Source of the DNA: Frankia casuarinae
Lineage (GTDB): Bacteria; Actinomycetota; Actinomycetes; Frankiales; Frankiaceae
Direction of reading: 5' to 3'
Length of the DNA stretch: 64,000 nucleotides
Assembly (NCBI RefSeq): GCF_000013345.1
Contig: NC_007777.1
Location: 620,001 to 684,000 of the forward strand
This document shows, one piece after another, positions 37,654 to 50,714 of this stretch (positions are counted from its first letter, which is position 1; every line of letters starts with the position of its first letter). The notes under the pieces were generated by a model that saw only the letters and a program-made list of their open reading frames with translations, searched no databases and was not told the origin of the DNA. A program made the translations under genes and the position numbers.

Positions 37654-37973
37654 GGCCGCCATGCTGCCACGGCTGTCACACGCGTGTCGGATGCACGTCG
37701 GACGTACCGTGGGATCCGTCCGGACCCTCCGGCAACGGTCCTCCGGCCCGTCCGGCCGCATCCATTCGAACCTCCGTGACAGGCTGCCAGCCCCCTCGCC
37801 CCCCGCTACCCCCTCGACGCGATCGCCGTACGCGGAGTCCAGGCGGCAAAGGGGTATGCTCGATCCGCTCGGGTACCCATTCCGGTACATCGCCGTGCGG
37901 CTGGGCTATGCGCTACGTAGCGCATAGCCGGGGTATGGTGGCGTAGCGGTCGCAAGGATCCGGGTGTGTGTCT
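37654..37973. other. 320-base divergent gap between aspC and tRNA-Trp
   Basis: It should hold both promoters. TATGCT at 37855-37860 and TATGGT at 37934-37939 resemble -10 elements for tRNA-Trp/secE-nusG, but clear -35 partners are missing. A perfect 26-bp palindrome occupies 37904-37929. No gene was seen. Confidence 0.5.
37904..37929. promoter_or_regulatory. Perfect 26-bp palindrome before tRNA-Trp
   Basis: The half-site GGCTATGCGCTAC meets its exact complement with no spacer. It ends 44 bases before tRNA-Trp and 4 bases before a TATGGT hexamer, so it would cover the -35 region if that is the -10. It may be a dimer-binding operator or a hairpin-forming site. Confidence 0.5.
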
Positions 37974-38046
37974 AGGGGCGTGGCTCAATTGGTAGAGCAC
38001 CGGTCTCCAAAACCGGCGGTTGCAGGTTCGAGTCCTGTCGCCCCTG
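37974..38046 (+). tRNA. tRNA-Trp (anticodon CCA)
   Basis: Acceptor AGGGGCG/CGCCCCT with discriminator G; the 3' CCA is not encoded. The anticodon loop CTCCAAA gives CCA at 38007-38009. The D and T arms are standard. The tRNA-Trp-secE-nusG order is conserved in actinobacteria. Confidence 0.96.
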
Positions 38047-38062
38047 CGCTGTTCGACAGTTG

Positions 38063-38090
38063 GCTGGTTCGATGACGCTGGTTCGATGAC
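38063..38090. repeat. 14-bp perfect tandem duplication between tRNA-Trp and secE
   Basis: Bases 38063-38076 and 38077-38090 are identical, ending 17 bases before the secE start. Confidence 0.9.
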
Positions 38091-38107
38091 GGAGTGGGTG
38101 GAGTTGA

Positions 38108-38356
38108 GTGGCGACCGATACCCGTGACGCGGCACCGCGCCCCAAGCGGGCTACGCGTGCCGCGGGTCGACGTCGGTATCGGCCACTTGTGTTCATCCGC
38201 GAGGTCATGGCGGAGTTGCGGAAGGTCGTCTACCCCGGGCGGAGTGAGCTGATCACCTATGTGCTGGTCGTGCTTGTCTTCGTCAGCGTGATGACGGCGT
38301 TCGTGGCTACCCTCGACTTCGGCCTCACGAAGGCGGTCCTCGCGATCTTCGGCTGA
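38108..38356 (+). CDS. secE: Preprotein translocase subunit SecE
   Basis: 82 residues with a GTG start. The single essential helix (about 50-75) and the conserved amphipathic [20 protein letters not shown] before it define SecE, which clamps the SecY channel. The N-terminal 28 residues are basic and variable. It precedes nusG, as is usual. Confidence 0.95.
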   Translation: MATDTRDAAPRPKRATRAAGRRRYRPLVFIREVMAELRKVVYPGRSELITYVLVVLVFVSVMTAFVATLDFGLTKAVLAIFG

Positions 38357-38511
38357 CGGGTCCCACCGCCGGACAGGCCGGGGCCGAAGCAGGCGGTGGT
38401 CGCTGGAGCTGCCCATCGGCGAGCTGGCTGCCCGTCCGGCCCCACGCCCGCGCAGCGCCGCTTCGCGGGTCCACAGCAGCAGAAGTGTTCACGAGAGTAA
38501 GGATCGTCCGC

Positions 38512-39345
38512 GTGTCCCAGTCGCCCGAGCACGCCTCCTCCGAGCAGGGGGAGGCCCTCGCCCGTCTCGATCCCCTCGCGGCGTTCGAGCACGACGAGGT
38601 GGCGAGCACGGACGCCGGCGCCGAGCTCGGCGACGTCTACGCCACCGCCGAGGCCGATCCCACCGCCGAGGCCGATCCCACCCCCGAGGCCGATCCCACC
38701 CCCGAGGGTGCTTTCCCGGTCTCCCCGGCGGTCGGGACGGTGCCGCCGGCCCTGACCGACGACGATGCCGACGACGACGATGCCGACCTGCGGCGGGCGA
38801 TCGAGGACGCGCCTGGCGAGTGGTACGTCGTGCACTCCTATGCGGGGTACGAGAACAAGGTCAAGACCAATCTCGAGACCCGGATCTCCAGCCTCAACAT
38901 GGAGGACTACATCTTCCAGATCGAGGTGCCCACCGAGGAGGTCCCGGTGGTCAAGAACGGCAAGCGGCAGCTTGTCCAGCAGAAGAAGTACCCGGGTTAC
39001 ATCTACGTCCGGATGGATCTGACCGATCAGTCGTGGTCGGCGGTCCGTAACACCCCGGGTGTGACCGGGTTCGTCGGGCTCACCAACCGGCCCTCCCCGC
39101 TGCGCCGGGAGGAGGTCCTCTCGATCCTCGCCCCGGTTGTGCCGAAGGAGAAGAAGGTCGAGACCGTCCGGGTGCAGGAGTTCGAGGTCGGCGAGTCCGT
39201 CACCGTCATGGACGGCCCCTTCGCCACGCTCCCGGCGACCATCAGCGAGATCAACCTCGACGCCCAGCGACTGAAGGTGCTGGTCTCGATCTTCGGTCGG
39301 GAGACGCCCGTCGAGCTGCAGTTCAATCAGGTCGCGAAGATCTGA
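38512..39345 (+). CDS. nusG: Transcription termination/antitermination protein NusG
   Basis: 277 residues from GTG 38512, with AAGGA eight bases upstream; a GTG nine codons earlier is less well placed. An acidic N-terminal extension (about 100 residues) contains EADPT repeats. The NGN domain follows ([39 protein letters not shown]), then the KOW domain ([19 protein letters not shown]). NusG binds RNA polymerase and links it to Rho and ribosomes. Long acidic N-termini are common in actinobacterial NusG. Confidence 0.95.
   Translation: MSQSPEHASSEQGEALARLDPLAAFEHDEVASTDAGAELGDVYATAEADPTAEADPTPEADPTPEGAFPVSPAVGTVPPALTDDDADDDDADLRRAIEDAPGEWYVVHSYAGYENKVKTNLETRISSLNMEDYIFQIEVPTEEVPVVKNGKRQLVQQKKYPGYIYVRMDLTDQSWSAVRNTPGVTGFVGLTNRPSPLRREEVLSILAPVVPKEKKVETVRVQEFEVGESVTVMDGPFATLPATISEINLDAQRLKVLVSIFGRETPVELQFNQVAKI
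38647..38700. repeat. 18-bp tandem repeat (three copies) in nusG
   Basis: Units at 38647-38664, 38665-38682 and 38683-38700 encode (A/P)EADPT in the acidic N-terminal extension. A partial fourth copy follows. The period keeps the frame. Confidence 0.92.
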
Positions 39346-39380
39346 TCCGCTCCGTAGAACCCCGGTAGGAAGACGAGCAC

Positions 39381-39815
39381 ATGCCTCCCAAGAAGAAGAA
39401 GATCACTGCGATCATCAAGCTCCAGATCAACGCCGGCAAGGCCACCCCGGCGCCGCCGGTCGGCCCCGCGCTGGGTCAGCATGGCGTGAACATCATGGAG
39501 TTCTGCAAGCAGTACAACGCGGCGACCGAGTCGCAGGCCGGCAACGTCGTGCCGGTCGAGATCACCGTCTACGACGACCGGTCCTTCACCTTCGTCACGA
39601 AGACCCCGCCGGCCGCGCGGCTCATCCTCAAGGCCGCGGGCGTGGAGAAGGGCAGTGGCACCCCGCACCGGGACAAGGTTGCCAAGCTCACCACGGCGCA
39701 GATCCGCGAGATCGCCCAGACCAAGCTCCCGGACCTCAACGCCACCTCGATCGAGGCCGCCGAGAAGATCATCGCCGGCACCGCTCGATCCATGGGTATC
39801 ACGGTCGGCGAGTAG
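39381..39815 (+). CDS. rplK: 50S ribosomal protein L11
   Basis: 144 residues, normal length. The proline-rich [24 protein letters not shown] is the L11 N-domain signature that contacts 23S rRNA at the GTPase centre, the thiostrepton site. It starts 35 bases after nusG and probably shares its transcript. Confidence 0.97.
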
Positions 39816-39952
39816 TACGCCCTCGCGTTCCCCCCACCACCGGACCGACCAGTGGGAGGGCGGCCGGGCGCAGGTGCCGGGTGGACAGGATGTGTCCACG
39901 TCGCCGCGTCCCTTCGACGGCCGTCCGCCATCACCACGAGGAGACAGACAGT

Positions 39953-40669
39953 ATGAAGCGCAGCAAGGCCTACCGTGCCGCGGCCGAGAAGATCAACCCG
40001 GAGAACTTCTACAGCCCGCTGGAGGCGGTCCGCCTCGCGCAGCAGACCTCGACGACGAAGTACGACGCGACGGTCGAGGTTGCGATCCGGCTCGGGGTCG
40101 ACCCTCGCAAGGCCGACCAGATGGTCCGTGGCACGGTCAACCTGCCGCACGGCACCGGGAAGTCCCCCCGCGTCGCTGTCTTCGCAGCCGGGGAGAAGGC
40201 CGCTGAGGCGAGCGCGGCCGGGGCCGACATCGTCGGTAGCGATGACCTGGTCGCCCGGATCCAGGAGGGCTTCCTGGAGTTCGACGCGACCGTCGCGACG
40301 CCCGATCAGATGGCGAAGGTTGGTCGGATCGCTCGGGTCCTGGGCCCCCGCGGCCTGATGCCGAACCCTAAGACCGGCACCGTGACGCTGGACATCGGCA
40401 AGGCCGTCTCCGACATCAAGGGCGGAAAGATCAACTTTCGGGTGGACAAGCAGGGTAACCTGCACATCGTCATCGGGAAGACGAACTTCACCGACACCCA
40501 GCTGATCGAGAACTACACGGTTGCCCTGGATGAGATCGTCCGGGTGAAGCCGTCCGCGGCCAAGGGCCGGTATCTGAAGAAGATCACCTTCACGACCACC
40601 ATGGGCCCGGGTATCCCGGTCGACCCGAACCGCACCCGCAACCTTCTCGACGAGGGTGCCGCCGCCTGA
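39953..40669 (+). CDS. rplA: 50S ribosomal protein L1
   Basis: 238 residues from ATG 39953, with GAGGAGA upstream. The L1 signature appears in [24 protein letters not shown]1 forms the stalk at the ribosomal E site and in many bacteria represses its own operon. A 137-base gap separates it from rplK. Confidence 0.97.
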   Translation: MKRSKAYRAAAEKINPENFYSPLEAVRLAQQTSTTKYDATVEVAIRLGVDPRKADQMVRGTVNLPHGTGKSPRVAVFAAGEKAAEASAAGADIVGSDDLVARIQEGFLEFDATVATPDQMAKVGRIARVLGPRGLMPNPKTGTVTLDIGKAVSDIKGGKINFRVDKQGNLHIVIGKTNFTDTQLIENYTVALDEIVRVKPSAAKGRYLKKITFTTTMGPGIPVDPNRTRNLLDEGAAA

Positions 40670-41055
40670 TCCGAGCCGTCCGGCGGCTCTCGCTCGTCCG
40701 GAGGCATCGCCGCACGAAGCCATGCGTGCGGCCGCCGGGCGAGCGAACAGGGGCGAGAACAGCGACGAACAGTCGCGTACACTGATATCCAGTTCCACAC
40801 CGAAGACCGCTGGTTGCCGTCTCCGTTCCCGTCGAGGGCCACTCCTCGTCCGGTTCGACCGACGGCCGAAGGCCCCGGGTTCCCCGGGCGGCCCGCGCAG
40901 GTGACGGACGGGAAGTTCCGTGACGGATGCACGCAGCCGGGTGACACACCCGGTAGCGCCACCGCCGCCCTTCACGCCCCGTGCGCCTGCGCCGGGGCGT
41001 TCGTCATGTTCCAGGGGCGTTTCCGTATGACCAGCCGACACCCCGAAGGAGCCCC
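40670..41055 (+). promoter_or_regulatory. 386-base leader before rplJ (L10 leader-like)
   Basis: No gene is seen. Two hairpins lie near its end: CCGGGTG/CACCCGG-type at about 40937-40953, and an 8-bp ACGCCCCG/CGGGGCGT stem at 40974-40981 with 40993-41000. In many bacteria an L10-L12 complex binds a leader at this place to control rplJL. The position fits; the kink-turn core was not confirmed by eye. Confidence 0.45.
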
Positions 41056-41619
41056 ATGGCGAAAGCTGAGAAGACCGCCGCGGTGGCGGAGATCGTCGAG
41101 GAGTTCCGTGGCTCGACCGCTGCGGTGCTCACGGAGTACCGCGGTTTGACGGTGAGCCAGCTCACCGAGCTGCGGCGTGCCCTCGGCGAGGGCACGCGCT
41201 ACTCCGTGGTCAAGAACACCCTGACCAAGATTGCGGCGGAGCAGGCCGGGGTCACCGGACTCGACGACCTGTTCGTCGGGCCGACCGCCGTCGCCTTCGT
41301 CAGCGGCGACCCGGTCGAGGCGGCCAAGGGCCTGCGCGACTTCGCTCGGGCGAACCCGGCACTGGTGCTCAAGGGCGGCTTCGTCGAGGGCAAGCCGATG
41401 ACCGCCGACGAGATTCGCAAGCTTGCGGATCTTGAGTCCCGCGAGGTCCTGCTGGCGAAGCTGGCCGGGGCGATGAAGGGCACGCTGGCCGGGGCCGTCG
41501 GGCTCTTCGCCGCTCCGCTGTCCCAGGTGGCCCGGCTCGCCGAGGCGCTGCGCGAGCAGCGCGAAGGCCAGTCCGCCGGCGTCGCCGAGCAGCCGGCCGC
41601 CGAGGCTGCCGCCGAATAG
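41056..41619 (+). CDS. rplJ: 50S ribosomal protein L10
   Basis: 187 residues, ATG with GAAGGAG six bases upstream. L10 anchors the L7/L12 stalk. The N-terminal RNA-binding domain shows [20 protein letters not shown] and VKNTLTKIA; the Ala-rich C-terminal helix binds L7/L12 dimers. Confidence 0.97.
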
Positions 41620-41722
41620 CCGAGCGGCGCCACCATGGTGCCGCTCCGAGATCACAATCAGGTCGCTCGCAGTCACGAGCAGGCCACCCCGAATCAGGCA
41701 TGACGAGGAAGGAACCGCCACC

Positions 41723-42115
41723 ATGGCGAAGCTGTCGACCGAAGAGCTGCTGGACGCCTTCAAGGAACTGACCCTGCTGGAGCTCTCGGAGTTCGTGAAG
41801 CAGTTCGAGGAGACCTTCGGTGTCACCGCCGCGGCTCCGGTCGCCGTGGCCGCCGCTCCGGCCGCCGGTGGTGCGGGCGGCGAGGCGCCGGCCGCCGAGG
41901 AGCAGGACGAGTTCGACGTCATCCTTGAATCCGTCGGTGACAAGAAGATCCAGGTCATCAAGGAGGTCCGCGCGCTGACCAGCCTCGGGCTGAAGGAGGC
42001 CAAGGACCTCGTCGACGGGGCTCCGAAGCCAGTCCTGGAGAAGGTCGCCAAGGAGGCGGCGGACAAGGCGAAGGCGGCCCTCGAGGGCGCCGGCGCCACG
42101 GTCACCGTCAAGTAA
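41723..42115 (+). CDS. rplL: 50S ribosomal protein L7/L12
   Basis: 130 residues. The N-terminal dimer region, an Ala/Pro/Gly hinge (about 35-58) and the C-terminal factor-binding domain ([20 protein letters not shown], then DGAPKPVLE) are all standard. Multiple copies form the ribosomal stalk that recruits elongation factors. Confidence 0.97.
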
Positions 42116-42159
42116 GTACCGGCAGTCCGAGCAGTACTGGCAGCACCCCGCTGCCCTGG

Positions 42160-42197
42160 ACGCCCCGTCCGGCGATGCCCGTCGCCGGACGGGGCGT
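42160..42197 (+). terminator. Perfect 16-bp hairpin after rplL
   Basis: Bases 42160-42175 pair exactly with 42182-42197 around a 6-base loop, 45 bases after the rplL stop. It is likely a partial terminator or processing hairpin that sets the ratio of ribosomal protein to RNA polymerase expression. Confidence 0.8.
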
Positions 42198-42235
42198 CCC
42201 TTGCGGCCACCCGGCGTGGCCGTGGCGGACACCCC

Positions 42236-42270
42236 CGTGCCGGGGCACCCCTCTGCGGTGCCCCGGCACG
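42236..42270 (+). terminator. Second perfect hairpin (14 bp) after rplL
   Basis: Bases 42236-42249 pair exactly with 42257-42270 around a 7-base loop. It follows the first hairpin by 38 bases. Tandem strong hairpins suggest termination with a backup, or RNase III processing. Confidence 0.75.
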
Positions 42271-42998
42271 TGCTGTCTGGAAGGCCCGAAAGGTCCACCG
42301 CAGGCGGCCCGATGCACAGATGGGCAGGTCGGGTCCGTTCGTGACGTTTTCCGAAGGGGGTTGACGGCCTCTGTGGATCGGAGTTCCATCAAGTTTGCGA
42401 ACCCTCGTCGGGAGCGGATGCGGTGCGCTACGTCCTCCCTGCGTGGTCCCATCACGCAGGTCCTTGCCAGCGGTGTGCCCTTCGGCTACACTGCTAGTTT
42501 GCGCTGCCCTTCTCGTTGTATCGGCCTCGTCGACGTCGTGCCGTTGGTGATGGTCGGCCCTGTTCGGGGGCTGGTATGCACCGCGAGGCGGTTCCGGTTA
42601 CGTGGTCCGGAGCGGTACTCGCGGTCAGTCCGGGACGATGTGGGGGCGCGCTGGTCGTGCCGGAGTGTGGCACGGCTGTACGGCTGCCACACCGAGGACC
42701 CTGAGCGAGACCCTTGCCCATACACCGATCCGTTGTTCTCAGCGGACACTCGTGTCGCCGCGCGCACATGCCGTGGCGAGGCTTCCGCGTGCCCGTTGTC
42801 GGCTTGTCGGCCGCACATCCGCTACGCAGGACGCCCGGGGGTCGGCCTCCACGTCCCGCGGCCATCATCTCACCGGTGGGGCACCCCCCGCCGCCGTTCC
42901 TGACAACCGTAGCGAGACACTGATCACCTGACCATTCCCCGACGGATACTTGACGTCCGCGACGCCAGCCCGACGATCAGGCCACCGGAAGGACCACC
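42271..42998. other. 728-base region leading to rpoB
   Basis: Apart from the promoter at 42464-42492, it shows no gene. Its short open frames lack ribosome sites and family features. A TTGACG at 42361 has no good -10. Most of the region would be a transcribed rpoB leader of unknown function. Confidence 0.55.
42464..42492 (+). promoter_or_regulatory. Probable rpoB promoter
   Basis: TTGCCA (42464-42469) and TACACT (42487-42492) are separated by exactly 17 bases. Transcription would start near 42499, giving a leader of about 500 bases before rpoB. It lies downstream of both terminator hairpins, as expected for a promoter that makes rpoBC independent of rplJL. Confidence 0.6.
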
Positions 42999-45900
42999 TT
43001 GGCCGCCTCGCGCTCTTCCTCCCGCATCTCGTTCGCTAAGATCATCGAGCCCCTCGAGGTCCCGGATCTCCTTGCTCTTCAGACGCAGTCCTTCGATTGG
43101 CTGATCGGTAGTGACGCCTGGGCGGAGCGGGTGCAGGAGGCCATCGATTCCGGCCGTGACGACGTTCCGATCACCTCGGGTCTCGAGGAGGTCTTCAAGG
43201 AGATCTCCCCGATCGAGGACTTCTCCGGCTCGATGTCACTGTCCTTTCGGGACCACCGGTTCGAACCGCCCAAGTACTCCGTGGAGGAGTGCAAGGACAA
43301 GGACATGACCTTCTCGGCCCCGCTGTTCGTCACGGCCGAGTTCACCAACAACAACACCGGCGAGATCAAGAGCCAGACGGTGTTCATGGGTGACTTCCCG
43401 CTCATGACCCCGAAGGGCACCTTCGTCATCAACGGCACTGAGCGCGTGGTGGTCAGTCAGCTCGTGCGCTCTCCGGGGGTCTACTTCGAGCGCAGCCTCG
43501 ACAAGGCTTCCGACAAGGACCTGTACTCCTGCAAGGTGATCCCCTCCCGGGGAGCCTGGCTGGAGTTCGAGATCGACAAGCGCGACACCGTGGGCGTGCG
43601 GATCGACCGCAAGCGCCGTCAGTCCGTCACGGTGCTGCTCAAGGCGCTCGGCTGGGACGAGGCCCGCATCCTCGAGCGGTTCGGTGACTTCCCGTCGATG
43701 CGGATCACCCTGGAGAAGGACCACACCGCCGGCCAGGACGATGCGCTGCTCGACATCTACCGCAAGCTGCGCCCGGGTGAGCCGCCGACACGGGAGTCGG
43801 CGCAGACCCTGCTGGAGAACCTCTTCTTCAACCCGAAGCGTTACGACCTCGCCAAGGTCGGTCGCTACAAGGTCAACAAGAAGCTTTCCCTGGGTGTTGC
43901 CCACGACGTCGGTGTCCTCACCGAGAACGACATCGTGCGCACGATCGAGTACGTCGTCAAGCTGCACGCGGGTGCCGACCCGGCCGAGTACGAGGTCGAC
44001 GACATCGACCACTTCGGCAACCGGCGCATACGCACCGTCGGCGAGCTTATCCAGAACCAGGTCCGCCTCGGCCTGGCCCGGATGGAGCGTGTCGTCCGCG
44101 AGCGGATGACGACCCAGGACGTCGAGGCGATCACCCCGCAGACCCTGATCAACATCCGGCCGGTCGTCGCCTCCATCAAGGAGTTCTTCGGCACCAGCCA
44201 GCTCTCGCAGTTCATGGACCAGACCAACCCGCTCGCCGGTCTGACCCACAAGCGCCGCCTGAACGCGCTCGGCCCCGGTGGTCTGTCCCGGGAGCGGGCC
44301 GGCTTCGAGGTCCGTGACGTGCACCCCAGCCACTACGGCCGGATGTGCCCGATCGAGACGCCGGAAGGCCCGAACATCGGCCTGATCGGCTCGCTGTCGA
44401 CGTTCGCGCGGGTCAACCCGTTCGGCTTCATCGAGACCCCGTACCGCAAGGTGGAGAACGGCCGGGTCACCGGCCAGATCGACTGGCTGACCGCGGACGA
44501 GGAGGACCGGCACGTCAAGGCGCAGGCGAACACCCCGCTGCGGCCCGACGGCTCGTTCGCGGAGGACCGTGTCCTGGTCCGCCGCAAGGGCGGTGAGGTC
44601 GAGTTCATCCCGCCGGACGAGGTCGACTACATGGACGTCTCGCCGCGGCAGATGGTGTCCGTGGCGACCGCGATGATCCCGTTCCTCGAGCATGACGACG
44701 CCAACCGCGCGCTGATGGGCTCCAACATGCAGCGCCAGTCGGTGCCGCTGCTGCGCTCCGAGGCGCCGCTGGTCGGCACCGGGATGGAGGCCCGCGCGGC
44801 CAAGGATGCCGGCGACGTGGTCGTCTGCGCCCAGGCGGGGGTGGTCGAGGATCTCTCGGCCGACTACATCACCGTCATGCACGACGACGGCACCCGGCGC
44901 ACCTACCGGCTGGCGAAGTTTCGCCGGTCGAACCAGGGCACCTGCATCAACCAGAAGCCGATCGTGAACGAGGGCGACCGGGTCGGGGCCGGCCAGGTCA
45001 TCGCGGACGGCCCGTGCACCGACAACGGTGAGATGGCGCTCGGCAAGAACCTGCTGGTCGCCTTCATGCCGTGGGAGGGGCACAACTACGAGGATGCGAT
45101 CATCCTGTCCCAGCGTCTCGTCCAGGACGACGTGCTGTCCTCGATCCACATCGAGGAGCACGAGGTCGACGCCCGCGACACCAAGCTCGGCCCGGAGGAG
45201 ATCACCCGGGACATCCCGAACGTCGCCGAGGAGGTTCTCGCCGACCTCGACGAGCGGGGGATCATCCGGATCGGCGCCGAGGTCTCGCCCGGCGACGTCC
45301 TGGTCGGCAAGGTCACGCCCAAGGGCGAGACCGAGCTGACCCCCGAGGAGCGCCTGTTGCGCGCGATCTTCGGGGAGAAGGCCCGGGAGGTCCGTGACAC
45401 CTCGCTGAAGGTGCCGCACGGTGAGTCCGGCAAGGTCATCGGCGTGCGGGTGTTCTCCCGCGAGGACGGCGACGAGCTCCCGCCCGGGGTCAACGAGCTG
45501 GTCCGGGTCTACGTCGCCCAGAAGCGAAAGATCACCGACGGGGACAAGCTTGCCGGCCGGCACGGTAACAAGGGTGTCATCGCGAAGATCCTCCCGGCCG
45601 AGGACATGCCCTTCCTCGAGGACGGGACCCCGGTCGACGTCGTGCTCAACCCGCATGGTGTGCCTCGGCGGATGAACATCGGCCAGATCCTGGAGACCCA
45701 CCTCGGGTGGGTGGCCAAGACCGGCTGGCAGGTCGACTCCGGCACCGAGGACTGGAAGGAGCGGCTGCGTGGCATCGGCGCGGACGCCGCCTCGGCCGGC
45801 ACCAATGTGGCGACCCCCGTCTTCGACGGTGCCCGCGAGGAGGAGATCACCGGTCTGCTCGACTCCACCCTGCCCAACCGCGACGGCATCCAGCTGATCG

Positions 45901-46424
45901 GCTCCTCCGGCAAGGCCAAGCTGTTCGACGGCCGGACCGGTGAGCCGTACCCCTACCCGGTGGCGGTCGGCTACATCTACATCCTCAAGTTGCTGCACCT
46001 GGTCGACGACAAGATCCACGCTCGGTCGACCGGTCCCTACTCAATGATCACCCAGCAGCCCCTGGGTGGTAAGGCGCAGTTCGGTGGCCAGCGGTTCGGC
46101 GAGATGGAGGTGTGGGCGCTGGAGGCCTACGGCGCCGCCTACGCCCTGCAGGAACTACTGACCATCAAGTCCGACGACGTCGTGGGCCGGGTCAAGGTCT
46201 ACGAGGCGATCGTCAAGGGCGAGAACATTCCGGAGCCCGGTATCCCGGAGTCGTTCAAGGTGCTCATCAAGGAGATGCAGTCGCTGTGCCTCAACGTCGA
46301 GGTGCTCTCCAGCGATGGCGTGCAGATCGAGATGCGTGACACCGACGAGGACGTCTTCCGTGCGGCGGAGGAACTCGGGATCGACCTGTCCCGGCGTGAG
46401 CCGAGCAGCGTCGAGGAGGTCTGA
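42999..46424 (+). CDS. rpoB: DNA-directed RNA polymerase subunit beta
   Basis: 1141 residues with a TTG start; GGAAGGA lies six bases upstream, and the first residues ([13 protein letters not shown], then EPLEVPDLL) match actinobacterial RpoB. The catalytic core is complete ([68 protein letters not shown]). In the rifampicin pocket residues 409, 413 and 422 are Thr, Ala and Asn, where E. coli has Asn518, Ser522 and Ser531. Asp407 (516) and His417 (526) are unchanged. The gap to rpoC is 105 bases. Confidence 0.98.
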   Translation: MAASRSSSRISFAKIIEPLEVPDLLALQTQSFDWLIGSDAWAERVQEAIDSGRDDVPITSGLEEVFKEISPIEDFSGSMSLSFRDHRFEPPKYSVEECKDKDMTFSAPLFVTAEFTNNNTGEIKSQTVFMGDFPLMTPKGTFVINGTERVVVSQLVRSPGVYFERSLDKASDKDLYSCKVIPSRGAWLEFEIDKRDTVGVRIDRKRRQSVTVLLKALGWDEARILERFGDFPSMRITLEKDHTAGQDDALLDIYRKLRPGEPPTRESAQTLLENLFFNPKRYDLAKVGRYKVNKKLSLGVAHDVGVLTENDIVRTIEYVVKLHAGADPAEYEVDDIDHFGNRRIRTVGELIQNQVRLGLARMERVVRERMTTQDVEAITPQTLINIRPVVASIKEFFGTSQLSQFMDQTNPLAGLTHKRRLNALGPGGLSRERAGFEVRDVHPSHYGRMCPIETPEGPNIGLIGSLSTFARVNPFGFIETPYRKVENGRVTGQIDWLTADEEDRHVKAQANTPLRPDGSFAEDRVLVRRKGGEVEFIPPDEVDYMDVSPRQMVSVATAMIPFLEHDDANRALMGSNMQRQSVPLLRSEAPLVGTGMEARAAKDAGDVVVCAQAGVVEDLSADYITVMHDDGTRRTYRLAKFRRSNQGTCINQKPIVNEGDRVGAGQVIADGPCTDNGEMALGKNLLVAFMPWEGHNYEDAIILSQRLVQDDVLSSIHIEEHEVDARDTKLGPEEITRDIPNVAEEVLADLDERGIIRIGAEVSPGDVLVGKVTPKGETELTPEERLLRAIFGEKAREVRDTSLKVPHGESGKVIGVRVFSREDGDELPPGVNELVRVYVAQKRKITDGDKLAGRHGNKGVIAKILPAEDMPFLEDGTPVDVVLNPHGVPRRMNIGQILETHLGWVAKTGWQVDSGTEDWKERLRGIGADAASAGTNVATPVFDGAREEEITGLLDSTLPNRDGIQLIGSSGKAKLFDGRTGEPYPYPVAVGYIYILKLLHLVDDKIHARSTGPYSMITQQPLGGKAQFGGQRFGEMEVWALEAYGAAYALQELLTIKSDDVVGRVKVYEAIVKGENIPEPGIPESFKVLIKEMQSLCLNVEVLSSDGVQIEMRDTDEDVFRAAEELGIDLSRREPSSVEEV

Positions 46425-46529
46425 CGGACGCCGGGGGTCCGACGCACCCGCCCTGATGGGCGGCGAGGCCCCCGGCGGCTCCATCCGACTCCAGCGTCCC
46501 GACCGAGAAAGAGAGAGCAGGCGACAGTC

Positions 46530-50417
<3,888 letters not shown>

Positions 50418-50494
50418 GCAGGCCGCGCGTAAGCAGGTCGCGAGGCTGACCGAGCGGAGCTGACCAGAGCCCGACCGAAGCCCGATCGATCAGG

Positions 50495-50530
50495 ACCGGC
50501 CCGGCGCCCTCACCAGGGTGCCGGGCCGGT
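50495..50530 (+). terminator. Terminator of the rpoBC operon
   Basis: A 16-bp stem (50495-50510 with 50515-50530, one G-T pair) with a CACC loop lies 78 bases after the rpoC stop. TTG follows it, but no long T-run. Confidence 0.85.
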
Positions 50531-50714
50531 TGCGCGTCCAGGTCCGAAGCCCGCTGGTGGGACAGCGCGCAGAGGCGAAAATCGGCAGGACAGGGGCAGG
50601 TACATGCGGTGGCGGTGGAAGGTGGCGGCGGCGTGATTCTGACCGGCGACCACGACGACCTGAGTCGGTTGGCCGCGCCTTATCGGACAGTGGTCATCGA
50701 AGCGCTCCCCGGCA

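Noticed and set aside
42116-42998. Small genes in the rplL-rpoB gap
   Set aside because: The open frames overlap the perfect hairpins and promoter, lack ribosome sites and use unbiased codons.
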